64,000 nucleotides of DNA, from assembly GCA_963082875.1 (NCBI GenBank), contig OY720101.1, positions 12,361,671 to 12,425,670 on the forward strand. Reading direction: 5' to 3'. Origin of the DNA: Corella eumyota (Eukaryota; Chordata; Ascidiacea; Phlebobranchia; Corellidae). The position numbers and the translations under genes are program-made. Under the pieces are notes generated by a model. That model saw only the letters and a program-made list of their open reading frames with translations, did no database searches and had not been told where the DNA came from. This document shows positions 48,517-59,981 of this stretch, in pieces (positions within the stretch are counted from its first letter, which is position 1; each line of letters starts with the position of its first letter).

Positions 48517-51500
48517 CTAATCAGTTTCTTTAATTTCTTTTCTTTTTCCAGCATAAAAAAGTTCAGCATCAACTATTGTTTCAAGCATAGGCCTACCCTT
48601 GGTCTCAGGTAACTTAACTGACAACACCCCACTTAGTATAAGAGAAACACCAAAAATCAAGCTAGGAAGCCAGGTAGCAAAAGTTCTTAAATACAAAATA
48701 AGTGGAAATGTGAAGCCAGACATAGCTTCCAGAATGGTGCCCAACCCAACTGCAGTGCTCCTTAATTCAACAATTTAAAATAGAAATTCAAAATTATATT
48801 TTATAGTTTACATTCATGTAGCATTTGTTAGGCAGATTTTATTTTAATACTTAATATTAAAATGGTTTGAAAAAGCACTGTAAATATTTAATTCCGAAGT
48901 TACCATAATATACAAGACGTTTATTAAGTTTAATGTTATCAATACATTTTTTTGTTTTTTTAACTACTATACATTCAATAAAGAAATTAGTTGGTTACCT
49001 AAGCACAGTGGGATAAAGCTCAGATGTGTATTGGTGCAACATTGCATAAGTTCCGGAATTAATAAGTTTGGCAACAAAATAAAATGCATCACCAATTTTT
49101 AGAAAACCTGGTTGAAAATTTTTCTAGTATTATTATATTTTCTTTGGTCAATAAACTGCCTTTTATAAAAGAGTATATAATATTTTTTACATACTTTCCT
49201 GTTGACCTCCATAAATGTTAAACATCATTCCTATTAGAAGTAAAATGCTACTGAAGAAACAAGAACAGACAAGCATATACTTTCTTCCAGTTTTATCCAA
49301 AAAGAGTAACACTAGAATGCAAGCTACAATATCCAAAACTCCAACTGTAACCCCAAATATATAAGTAAATTTACCAAAAAACTTTTTAAATTCAATTAAA
49401 ATTTGGTGCATTTTATATACTTATAATGCAATGCTTTGGTCATTAATTTAATCGATATCAGAAATTAATAAATATAAATGCAGACCTAACAAAGTTATAC
49501 TAAACTAAAAATAAATGGCAAAAAATTAGCTATTGAAATATTTATAAAGTAAATAGTATTTACATAAAATGTTACTGATGTAAAAATCGGTATTAAAAGT
49601 TGATGCACTAAAACTTTTTTTTTTTTTTTTTTTTCCAAAATATGTTGTTGTAATTGTCAGCCTAAAAACAAAAGAAAATTTCATATCTAAATATTAATTA
49701 AAAACAGCCTACAGTTAAGCACTCTAGGTAAATATGACTCTCTACTGCAAATAATAGCTAGTTCTTAGTAGTTTATATACTTATAATTAATGTGACAAGG
49801 CTTACTTTACTGCCTAACATAGGGTACCATTTAACCTAATCTTAATTTGACAGTTTAAGATTGACTTTATTTTGCTTAAAAAATTGGGTTATGAGCTTAG
49901 CAGTAATTCGTACTGTTTATTATTCCTTACTAATGGACACAACTATGCTAGAGCAGTGGGGATCGAACCCATAATCTTATATAGTGAAACCAAGTGTTCT
50001 AATCACTACACCATACTACCTAGTATTTTCAAGAAATTTAAATTATTATTAGAAAAAAAAATTAAATTTGATAAAACTTGCCAGTTGATCAGCAAAATCA
50101 CAGTTACAAATCTAATATTTTTTGATCGAAACAGTAACAGAAACTGAAATCTTTCCTCTTTAGTCTTCATCTAATTAAAAAAATAATAATTAGTTTAAAT
50201 ATATTTAAAATTTTACATTCTTTTATTTAAACAAAAATTTACTTGTGGTTGTTCTTGAACATTTTCTAGTAAAGTTTCTTTCCAAATACCAGGTTCATTT
50301 ATTTTGACACCATTATATCGTGCAATCTGTCTAATTACCTAAAATTGATTTTAAAACAATTTTATTTATGCTGTGCAAAAATTGGATTAAGTTATTCGAA
50401 AATTTAGTGCTAAATCCACAAATACTATTGACAAATTATTTTATAATAAAAATGGTAGGCTACCCTTTTTCCTTCTTCATTTTTTCCATTTGCAAACCAT
50501 CTAGGTGACTCAGGTAATATTAAGTTAAACAAGACATTGGGAATATATAGGCACGCCAGTACAATCTAAAAATTATGTAGATGCAGTTTAAGTTATAAGC
50601 TAAGTACAACAAATTTTAATATTATAAACTACAAACTTGTAATTGGTTCCAGTATCTCCATGTATAAGCAAGTAAAGAAAGAAGTACATGTCCACATCCG
50701 TATGTAATATGAAATAACAGACTTACCACTGTTCTCCATTTTGTGTTTGACAATTCAACAACTATAAAAGCAGATAATACCTTATTATCAAAATAGATAT
50801 AAACATATGCAATTGTATTGCTTATACTATTTTCATACTTACCGTATATATAGTTGCACAAAAATATACCGTATCCAAAGAAATAAATACAACATCTAAG
50901 AATAGAAAATGCCCAAATGTTGTGGGTAAAACCACATAAAAATGACAAGCCTAAGCAGGCAATTGTATTTACTGTCATTACTTTTTTCCTACCCAATCTG
51001 AAAAATTAAATGAAAGCTTTTCTGTATTTATTAAGTTTATCTACAATGTTAAATTGTCAAATAAATTTCTGAATATTTGTATGAAGTTTTGACTAACTTA
51101 AGATTTTATGTAACTTTATTAACTTAGAATTTAAAAAGAGCCATTCATAATAAATATTGCAATATAGTTTCTTAGTATTTTAAATTGATATTTGAGTGAA
51201 TTTATTATTTATTTTTTAGAAAGTGTAGATAATATGTTATCATTTACATATCAGGCAGATTGGAGGTAGTAAGTGCTGCTATCAAGTATCCAGCCATAAA
51301 TATTAATATTGAAAGTGAGTTGTAAAAGCTATCATCACATACTAAGTCAAACTAAAAACAAGTTAAAATATTTAAAAAAAAAATTCTTTTTTTTAAATTG
51401 CAATTTCTGCAAAACTTACAAAGCGTTAAGTAATGTAATTTTAGAGCACCTAGGTCTTCAAATGCTTCATTGCATTTTTGATATAGTGCCAAGAATAATG

Positions 51501-52238
51501 TAGGCCAACATAGCATTTTTTTTAAATGCCAAACACTTATTAAAAAAAAAATTATATTTATTTTTCAATTTATAATTTGTAAAGTTTGCATTTTTAAATA
51601 CCAATAAAAATCGTATAACTACCTCTGTGGCTATACTTTGTGTATAAACAGAATTATCATATTTGTATCCATTATCACATTTTATAGTTTTCCTTGTTTG
51701 ATTTAAATAATAAGAGAGATTCTTGCTGCAATCAGTCAAGTTGTATTCATATCTAAACATACCCAAAAATACATAAATAACATGTTTAAATTCATACTAA
51801 AATTATATTACTGAAACAAAACATTAATAAATATTAGTTTTTGGATTCGATAAAATAACTATTTTAAAATTTAGAATATACCTAACACAAGATGCATATT
51901 CATTGTTATCATATGGATATGTCAAGTTGAATATTTCATCTTTACTTAAATTAAGTCCTTTAGTTGTTTCTGGCAATTTACATCTGTTAACAAAATAAAT
52001 ATTATTCCTAAAAAATTAAAAATCAAATTTATGGAATTAATGGTTGGTATAATATAAATAGCTAGGTTACCAAAGATAGTTATACATTCTACCTGAATTT
52101 TGGGACATAGTTAAAATATACAGGAGCCATATCAGTCCACCCACATAATAATCCACCATAACTTGCCATGGCTATCAATAATATTTGATATCTACCTAAA
52201 CCACCTGTTTTCTCTATTACTTTTTCTATATCATACAT
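48517..52238 (-). CDS. SLC22-type organic ion transporter, copy A, 549 aa
   Basis: Major facilitator protein of the SLC22 (organic cation/anion/carnitine) group, predicted 12 membrane spans in the plasma membrane. Thirteen exons close in frame: 52238-52093, 51983-51882, 51752-51623, 51351-51248, 50997-50843, 50761-50637, 50565-50464, 50338-50243, 50170-50082, 49661-49564, 49344-49195, 49107-48999 and 48760-48517. Hallmarks in order: the N-terminal [15 protein letters not shown], a long Cys-containing extracellular loop with NxS/T sites (exons 2-3), LGRKKVM after span 2-3, [40 protein letters not shown] and [14 protein letters not shown] near the C-terminus. Intron 9 uses a GC donor (ACTG|gcaagt). 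Exon 10 contains an A20 run (T20 at 49615-49634 on the plus strand) that stays in frame and encodes Lys360-365, absent from copy B. Substrate cannot be told from sequence. Confidence 0.9.
49795..50025 (-). repeat. tRNA-derived SINE in SLC22-A intron 9
   Basis: Minus orientation (same sense as the gene). Plus-strand landmarks: GCCTAACATAGGGTACCATT, AGAGCAGTGGGGATCGAACC (reversed B-box) and CTAATCACTACACCATACTA (reversed head). It lies between exons 9 and 10. It is absent from the corresponding intron of copy B, so the insertion came after the duplication. Confidence 0.75.
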
Positions 52239-52357
52239 ACTAACTATTCTTCTAGTTATTCAAATATCAAAAATAAATACTGCATGCACCCTTTTATATT
52301 TGCAAGTTCAATGGCTTATAAAGACATGCATTCAAGCATATTAAAGCAACTACCTGA

Positions 52358-52443
52358 GAGTTCACTATATGTTGCAATGAAGATTAGCATAACTTAGTAT
52401 CTTTCTAAACCACCTGATTTCTCTATTACCTTTCCTATGTTAA
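52358..52443 (-). pseudogene. Decayed copy of an SLC22 first exon
   Basis: On the minus strand this stretch contains GGTAATAGAGAAATCAGGTG and then GTTTAGAAAGATAC, matching the first-exon sequence that encodes VIEKxGGLGRYQ in copies A and B. It continues with weaker similarity to the ILLIAMAT part. The reading frame is lost and no matching later exons are seen nearby. It lies just upstream of copy A, so it is probably a remnant of a third tandem unit or of a partial duplication. Confidence 0.7.
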
Positions 52444-53741
52444 TCTATTAAATTAAAATAATTTAAAATTACCTTCCTTAGGTTCAATTAACACATAAGA
52501 TAAAATACATATAATTAATTTATATTTAGTTGCTGTAACTTAACATACAAAATAGAACAACCTAAACTACATAGTTTTTTTGTGTTTTGTAACATGTTAA
52601 AAAACAAATATTTAAAAGCATTATATAAAAGGAAAATAGTTTTTTCTCTCTACTTTTTTTAATGTATCAAACATAAACTTTGCACCTGTGGTTTAAAGTG
52701 AATATCAGACTTGAACTTGTAAGTAATAGTTGGGTAAATGTAGTACCAACATCAAAAAATATGTTTCATAATAAGTATGGTATTAAGGCTTGAAAAAAAA
52801 CATGGCAAATGTAATGCTGCTTTTAAAATTTATTTTGAATCACACACAGTTTTTAAACGTTTTAAAACTTAAATTCGTTTTTTTTTTAAATTAAAAATTT
52901 TCTTTGAAAACAATACTTGGGAGTCTAACTTCACACATTTAACTAAACCAGTTTAAAAGTAAAGGTAAAAAGCTATACGCCCTTTTTTGTCCAAGTTAAA
53001 TAGGTTATAAAAATATGTATTAAAGCATAAAAAAGGCAAAAGTAATGCTAAAGAGATCTTTTAGAAAAATATACAACTAGATTTAAATAAATGCAAATGA
53101 AAGTTACTAATCTGAATGTGTTATTATTAAACAAAATATTTTCATGTTCAATTTTAAAATAATAATATGCATTGGTAAAAAATGACTGTTTAATTTTTTA
53201 TTAAAACACACATTTTAATCGTTATGTGAACTAGTAATTGTTGCGGATGTAACTAGTAGATATTATGTATGTATTTTTTGCCTGATAGCACATACTGTAA
53301 GCCTACAATTTCAAATTTATCACTAAGAACCCAAATCAAAAATATATTAAAATCATAGGTTAGTAAATAAACATTCTTTACAAATGGGGTATTTAGTTTT
53401 AATCTGTTCAATGTATTGGCGTGCATTTTTTATTTGTGAGCTAATACTTAAATTTGCAATATAAACATTATTAAAATACTTTTATATTAGCATTCATTTT
53501 TGTTTTTCAGAAGTTGCATTTCATTTGGATCAATGAGATTATTTCTAAAATTTAAAACATATTGTTAAAAGTTTACCCTTGTCTACAGTACAATTAATTA
53601 AATACATTTCTTACAAAAAAAGTTAAGGTCTTCTTTTTAACACTAATTTTTTACTTAAAAAAATCAGCCCTAATTTACAACGGGCTAAGATCAGAAATGT
53701 TATTTGTTTGTAAATTATTTTTTAAATATTGGTAATATAAC
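52444..53741. other. Spacer between the two SLC22 copies
   Basis: AT-rich, no coding exon recognised. Together with 52239-52357 it forms the upstream region of copy A. Confidence 0.45.
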
Positions 53742-56700
53742 TTAACAATTACGATTGACAGTGTGGTAATAAGGTAAGTACCTTGTTGAAAGTTGATTCG
53801 TCTCTTGATTTCCCTTATTTTTTCCAGCATAAAAAAGTTGTGCATCAGCAATTGTTTCAAGCATGGGCCTACCTTTAGTCTCAGGTAACTTAAGCGACAA
53901 AACTCCACTTATTATAAGAAATACACCAAAAATTAGGCTAGGAAGCCAAGAAGCATAATTTCCTAAATACAAAATAAGTGGAAAGAGCAAGTTAGCTATA
54001 CCTTCCATTACAGTACCTATTCCAACAGCAGTGCTCCTTGAAATAAAAATAAATCCAATTAAAAAAAATTAAAAATTATTTATAATACCTTAAAATAGAT
54101 TTAGTGGTTAAATTTTAACATAATATATCCATATAATAAATATATTTGTAGGTTACCTTAGCATGGTAGGATAGAGCTCAGATGTGTATTGGTACAACAT
54201 TGAAAAAGTTCCAGAATTAATAAATTTGGCAACAATATAAAATGCATCACCAATTTTCAAAAAAGCTTGTAACAAAATTTTTACAACATCAACACATTAT
54301 TATTATTATTATTACAATCTACTTCGTTTATGAAATGTTTTTTAACATACCATTTTGTTTATCTCCATAAATCTTAAACGTCATTCCTATAAGAAGAAAT
54401 AATCCACTAATGAAGCAAAAACAAACTAGCATATATTTTCTTCCAGTCTTATCCAAAATAAGAAGCACAAATATGGAAGCTACAATATCCAAAACTCCAA
54501 CTAAGTATATATATAAAAAAATTAAACTCTTATTTAAAAATTTGATTTTTTTTGCAAAATTAAACTGCCAATTTAATGCTATAAATGGTATAAAATTTAG
54601 CTGAGCCAGCACTTAATTAGCAGCATAATTACTGGGCAATTATAATCTATAATTTTCCAAACTGCCACAGGCAACCCAAGACTGGATCGGAGTAACTGAT
54701 GTTACTATATGTTAGGATCGCGCATTCGACCTTCCCACATCAAGGATGTAGATATATACAAAAAACAAGTTTTAAACTTACTACATTAAAAATAACAAGT
54801 AATTATCTAAATTAAAAATAATTAATAAAATATTTTACATAAAATGTTACTGATGTAAAAATTTGTATTTAAAGTTGATGCACTGTAGTTGACCCCAAAG
54901 AACGTTGCTGCAACTGTTAGCCTAATAAAAATAAAAAAAATCATAAGTAAGTACAAAATTAACTAAAAATGACCAATTAAAATGTGTTAATTGAAATTAT
55001 AACTAACCAGTTGACCAACACAATCACAGTTACAATTCCAATATTCTTAGATCGAAAAAATAACAAAAACTGAAATCTTTTTTTCCTGGTTTTAATCTAA
55101 TCATGAAATTTAGTATAAAAGTTTATTTAAGAAAATGTTTATTATGTAAAGTAGATTTAATTTTACTTGGGGTGTTTGTTGGATGTTTTGTGATTGAGAT
55201 TCATTCCAAATAGCAGGTTCAATTATTTTGACTCCATTATATTGTGCAATCTGTCTAATTACCTAAATATGATTTATGAATGCATATTTACAATTTGTTA
55301 TGTATATTTTAATACAGTCATGCAAAAATTAGCTCTAAACTTTGTATAATTGCAAGCCTAAGCATTGTTTCTTATATGGCGGTTTTAATTAAAGCTTAAT
55401 TTCATTTTAAAACAGATAATTACAGTAAATCCCATATTTTATATATTACTCTTTTTCCTTGTTTGTTTTTTCCATTGGCGAACAGCCATCTAGGTGATTC
55501 TGGTAATATTATGTTGAACAAAACACTCGGAATATACAGAATGGCAATTACTATCTAAAAAAATATTCACAATTATGTTATAGCATTTATAAGAAAATAA
55601 TTTTGTATACTTGTTGTAAATGATGTAAACAAACTATGTACTTGTAACTGATGCCAGTATCTCCATGTATATGCAAGTAAAGAAAGAAGTACATGTCCAC
55701 AACCATATGAGACATGAAACAGCAGACTTACCACTGTTCTCCATTTTGTATTTGACAGTTCAACAACTTTAGAAAAAACGAAGAATAAAAATTTAGATTT
55801 AAAATGTATATAAAACACACATAGTCTTTTTATATCGCTTTTTAAATTGCACAAACTATTAAAACATTTAGTTCATGTTAGGATTAGTTATACATACCAT
55901 AGACATAATTGCTTATAAAAATACCATATCCTAAAAAGTATATACAAGATCGAATAATAGAAACTGCCCAATAGTTGTGAATATAACTACACAAAATTGA
56001 TAAGCCAAATGCACCAATTGTATTTATTATCATTACTTTTTTTCTACCCCATCTAAAAAATTAAAAGAGCTTTTGATGTTAGGTTTTTATTCTATCTGGC
56101 AAATTGGAGGTAGTAAGTGCTGCTATCAAGTATCCAGCCATAAATATTAATATTGACAGTGAGTTGTAAAAGCTATTCTCGCATACTAAATCAAACTAAA
56201 AACAAGTTATACTTAGCATTTATAAATAAAAAAGTTAAAATAATGTGCAATTTAAAACTTTATGTACTTGACCGGTATAAGAAATGCATAAGGGGGGGTT
56301 AAGGGAATGGGGGAGGCAGGGTGGGGTAAGGAAATGGGGTAGGCATGTTGGGTAAAGGTGATAGGGTAAGCAGAATGGGTTAGGGTGGTAGGATGTTTAG
56401 GGTAGGTTAGGGGATGAGGTAGGCAGGTGAGTAACAGGGCGAAAATGACGTCACAACCCTCTGTGTGCCACATTCTTATTGCCGGATTTTGTTAACCGCA
56501 AGTTGGCGCTAGAAAACTATTTTATAAAATTTTCTCTTAAATTTAAAAGTTAAACTAAATCATGATCATCATTTGTTAGTCACAAAACAATTTTTATATA
56601 CATGTTAATTTGGTAATAAAAAATTAATACCTCAGTTGCTATCGTTTGGGTATAAACAGAATTGTCATATTTGTATCCAATATCACAATTTATAGTTTTT

Positions 56701-57212
56701 CTTGTTGTGTTTGAACAATAAGAGATGTTACCAATACATTCACTAAGGTTGTCATCATATCTAAATATGGCAAAAAAAATCTAATTTAAATCTAATTTTT
56801 AAAGCTTTATTTATAAAGCAATTTCCTACTTAAATTCCGTTTCATTCTAAATACTGTAAAAAAAATAAACATATATATATATACCTAACACAAGATGCAT
56901 ATTCATTGTTATCATATGGATATGAAGAGTTGAATAGTTCAGCTTCACTTAAATTAAGTCCTTCACTTGTTTTTGGCAAATTGCATCTGTTAACAATATA
57001 ACAATAAATTAGATTTAAAAATAAGTTTGTGCTACTGTCAGATTATAACTAATAATGTTTTATTACCTAAAGTTTGGGACATAGTTAAAATATATGGGGG
57101 CCATGTCACTACAACCACAAATTATTCCACTCCATGTTGCCATGGCGATTAGCAATATTTGGTATCTTCCTAAACCACCTGACTTTTCTATTACCTTTTC
57201 TATATCAATCAT
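53742..57212 (-). CDS. SLC22-type organic ion transporter, copy B (562 aa if exon 4-5 junction is spliced)
   Basis: Tandem paralogue of copy A with the same 13 exons and phases: 57212-57067, 56986-56885, 56760-56631, 56195-56092, 56052-55898, 55766-55642, 55554-55450, 55262-55167, 55096-55008, 54921-54839, 54500-54351, 54265-54157 and 54036-53742. Hallmarks include [46 protein letters not shown] and [13 protein letters not shown]. The C-terminus is longer than in A (ends [13 protein letters not shown]). Exon 7 has one extra codon. The exon 4-5 gap is only 39 nt, ends in TTTTTTAG, and has no GT or GC donor: copy A reads CTGAT-AT|gtaaat here, copy B CAGAT-AG-aataaa. If the gap is retained, the frame ends after about 164 residues. 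So copy B may be a recent pseudogene, use an unusual donor, or contain an assembly error. Confidence 0.75.
54600..54760 (+). repeat. 5'-truncated tRNA-derived SINE in SLC22-B intron 10
   Basis: Begins inside the middle region (GCTGAGCCAGCACTTAATTA) and runs to the 3' motif CCTTCCCACATCAAGGATG. The head and B-box are absent. Antisense to the gene. Confidence 0.75.
56291..56453 (+). repeat. G-rich block and CRE palindrome in SLC22-B intron 3
   Basis: About 150 bp with almost no C on the plus strand. It is made of short GGG-containing words (AGGGGGGGTTAAGGGAATGG, GTGGGGTAAGG, GGGTTAGGGTGGTAGG) and ends with a TGACGTCA palindrome at 56446-56453. The transcript (minus strand) is C/T-rich here. 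Many GGG runs make G-quadruplexes possible on the plus strand. Confidence 0.7.
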
Positions 57213-59981
57213 ACCACTTTTTAGTATCACTTAAATTGAGACAATTTAAAATTATTCACTTCCAAAAATGTATTCTATACATAACATATAATATAAATAA
57301 TTTAACTTTATGTAACTGATATACAAAATAGCACAACTTAAACTACATAGTTTTCAAGCTTGTGTTTTGTGCTATGCATTAAACAAACAAATATTAAAAA
57401 TGATTACCTAAAGGGCAAATAGTATTTTCCCTCTGCTTATATTAAATATAGACTTTGAACCTTTATTTTAAAGTCAACATTAGATTCACCTTTGTAAATT
57501 ATCTTTGAGTTCAATGTTTTACCGACATTTAAAATATTTTTTTATTATTTTTTGTTGTTAAAGTTTGTATATATAGGATTCTGATGATAAGAATTAAATC
57601 AGGTTTCTGTTTGTTTGTTAAATATTGGCTTTTTAAAAGTTGACATAAAACGTAAGGTAAATAATAAAGATAGAGAGGAAATAATACCACATTTGTCATT
57701 TTATGTGTAAATATTTGACTAATCGTAGTGCAAAATAATTTTGGGTAGAATTTATTTAAACATCAAAAGTAAATTGATTTTTTGGCTTGCAAACTATCCT
57801 TTTGGAACAATTAGAAAATTCTTTGCATAAAAGTTGTTTTAAATCTTTGTTAACCATAAATGGAAAAGCAAAACATTACAAATTATTATATTTTTTATGG
57901 TGTTTGTTGTAAAAATTTAAATATAAAAAAATATTTCTTTTCAACGAAGCCCATATGACTCAAAGGCCACATTTAAATGGCCCTTGGAATAATTTAGTTT
58001 TTATTCATTTATTTAATGTTAGTTAAACAATAAATAAAATTTTTAAATGTAAAAAAATAAACGTCTTTCTAACAAAGTTATTACACAATTTTAAAATTAA
58101 TATAGTTATCACACAATTTTAAAAAGTTTGCTTATAAGTATGCAGTTTTTAATATAATTTTTAAAAATTTAATATAATTTTTATAAATAATATTAAAATT
58201 TTGTAAATAAAAAAATTCAAAATATTTTGCAGAAAAAAATTCAAATACAGTTTGTAGTTTTGAGTTTTTGTAGTTTTTGTCTTGCGAAGCAATATTTTTT
58301 GCTTTTTATTAATTTTTAGTTTCTGTTACTATATATGGCGCTATATCGATTACAAATTTCTATTCACAGGCCCTTTAAACTGCATGGCTTAGTTTTATTT
58401 GCTTGTTTTTGTTTTCGTATATCTCGAATACCGGAACTTGCGTCACTTTTATATACTCTAAAACGTCAAAAAAGAAAAAATGTTTTTAAATCTACTTAAA
58501 CCCGGAAATAATTAATAAATCTAGGGTACACTAGTACAGAACTTTAAATAAATTGGTGTATTTAAATATTTAAATATTTAAATTTCAGATAAATATTGAA
58601 AAAAAGTTTAGTTTTAAATTTTAACAAGTTTAGTTTTAAAGTTTAAGCTTAAATTTTAGATGAATGTTAAAAAATAAATTTTCATATATTCAAAAAATTA
58701 AAAAAAAATTTATTAATTATTTAAAATTTAATTACGTCATTGGCGGAAAACTAAGTTTAGTTTTTAATTATTTAAAATTTTTGACAAATTTTTAATATAC
58801 TTTTATATTTAAATTAATAAAATTCAGATAGCTGCTTTTTATATAGGCGTGGGGTATTAATAACAAAAGTTATTGCAAAATCGAAATTTGGACTTTTCGA
58901 TAACGCCACTTTTCGATAACGTCAGTTGCCTTATCATGCTTGTTATTTAAACATAGGTTAATACGCTTTGTAAGCATTTTGTAAACAACTAGTATTACCT
59001 ATAGTGACCTAATTTTGCATCATAATGAGGTAACAACATAGCGCACTAATCAAAACAAATGAATAATTTTGTTGATTAGGTTGTGTTGTTATTGTAGCTA
59101 GTTAGTAGTGGCGTAAAAATTTGCGTTATTTTCGGTGTATGCCTTCTGAATTCGACGCGTACTCGCTTTTTAGGCCTGGAAAACTGCATAAAATAAAATG
59201 TAAGGCTTTAATTAAAAGATGCCCTCGATAATAAGTCAGTCTAAACTTAATTAACATTCGTTTAGTTGTGTAGAACTTTGTATAAAACAGGTAACCAGTA
59301 AAATAGCCTGAAGTTTAATATATTTGCTTAAAAGAAAATCTTTTTATGTTAAATATAGTTGTGAAAGTAGATAAAAAATATAAGTTAAATCGGTAAAAGT
59401 TAAGAAGGATATGACATCATATGACATGGTGTTATTGACTTGCTTATCAATACATCATTCTCTTGCGAAAGCGTGTCAGAATCAACACTTGTCAATAACA
59501 TTTCTAAGAAGCAAGATGCCTTGAACAATAAGTTACTACTTAGTTAACTTTGGTTAAAGTTTAGCCTATTTTTAAAATGAGAACGTGAAGTAAAATAGAG
59601 CATGTTTAGTTTATGTAGTACATAACCTGTTTATGTTAGTGAAATGTAGTTTTGAGCGCTATTGTAAACTTATTTTAGTTTAACTATGTACAGATAATAA
59701 CAGGCACACCAACGCTAATATATTTTTAGTGTGTTTTTGTTTAAATTTAGATCTATATCAACAACATTCTAGGCAATGTTTATTAAAGGAAGCAATCAAC
59801 TTACTTTGTATAATAATATAAACAATATTAACTTTCAGTTTCATATGTGATATTTACCTAAATTAACATTTCTAAAGCTTTTTATAAGATGTAGAACATA
59901 GAATTTAATCATTGAAATAATGTTTAGATGTTCTTGTAATTAAAAAAATTATAAGCAGTATTATTATATGAAATTTAAATT
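57213..59981. other. Divergent spacer between SLC22-B and the last gene
   Basis: About 2.8 kb, AT-rich, no coding exon recognised. It must include promoters in both directions. No repeat family recognised. Confidence 0.45.

Noticed and set aside
56360-56400. Interstitial telomeric repeat
   Set aside because: Only a single TTAGGG-like word occurs; the block is irregular GGG-rich sequence with no hexamer period.
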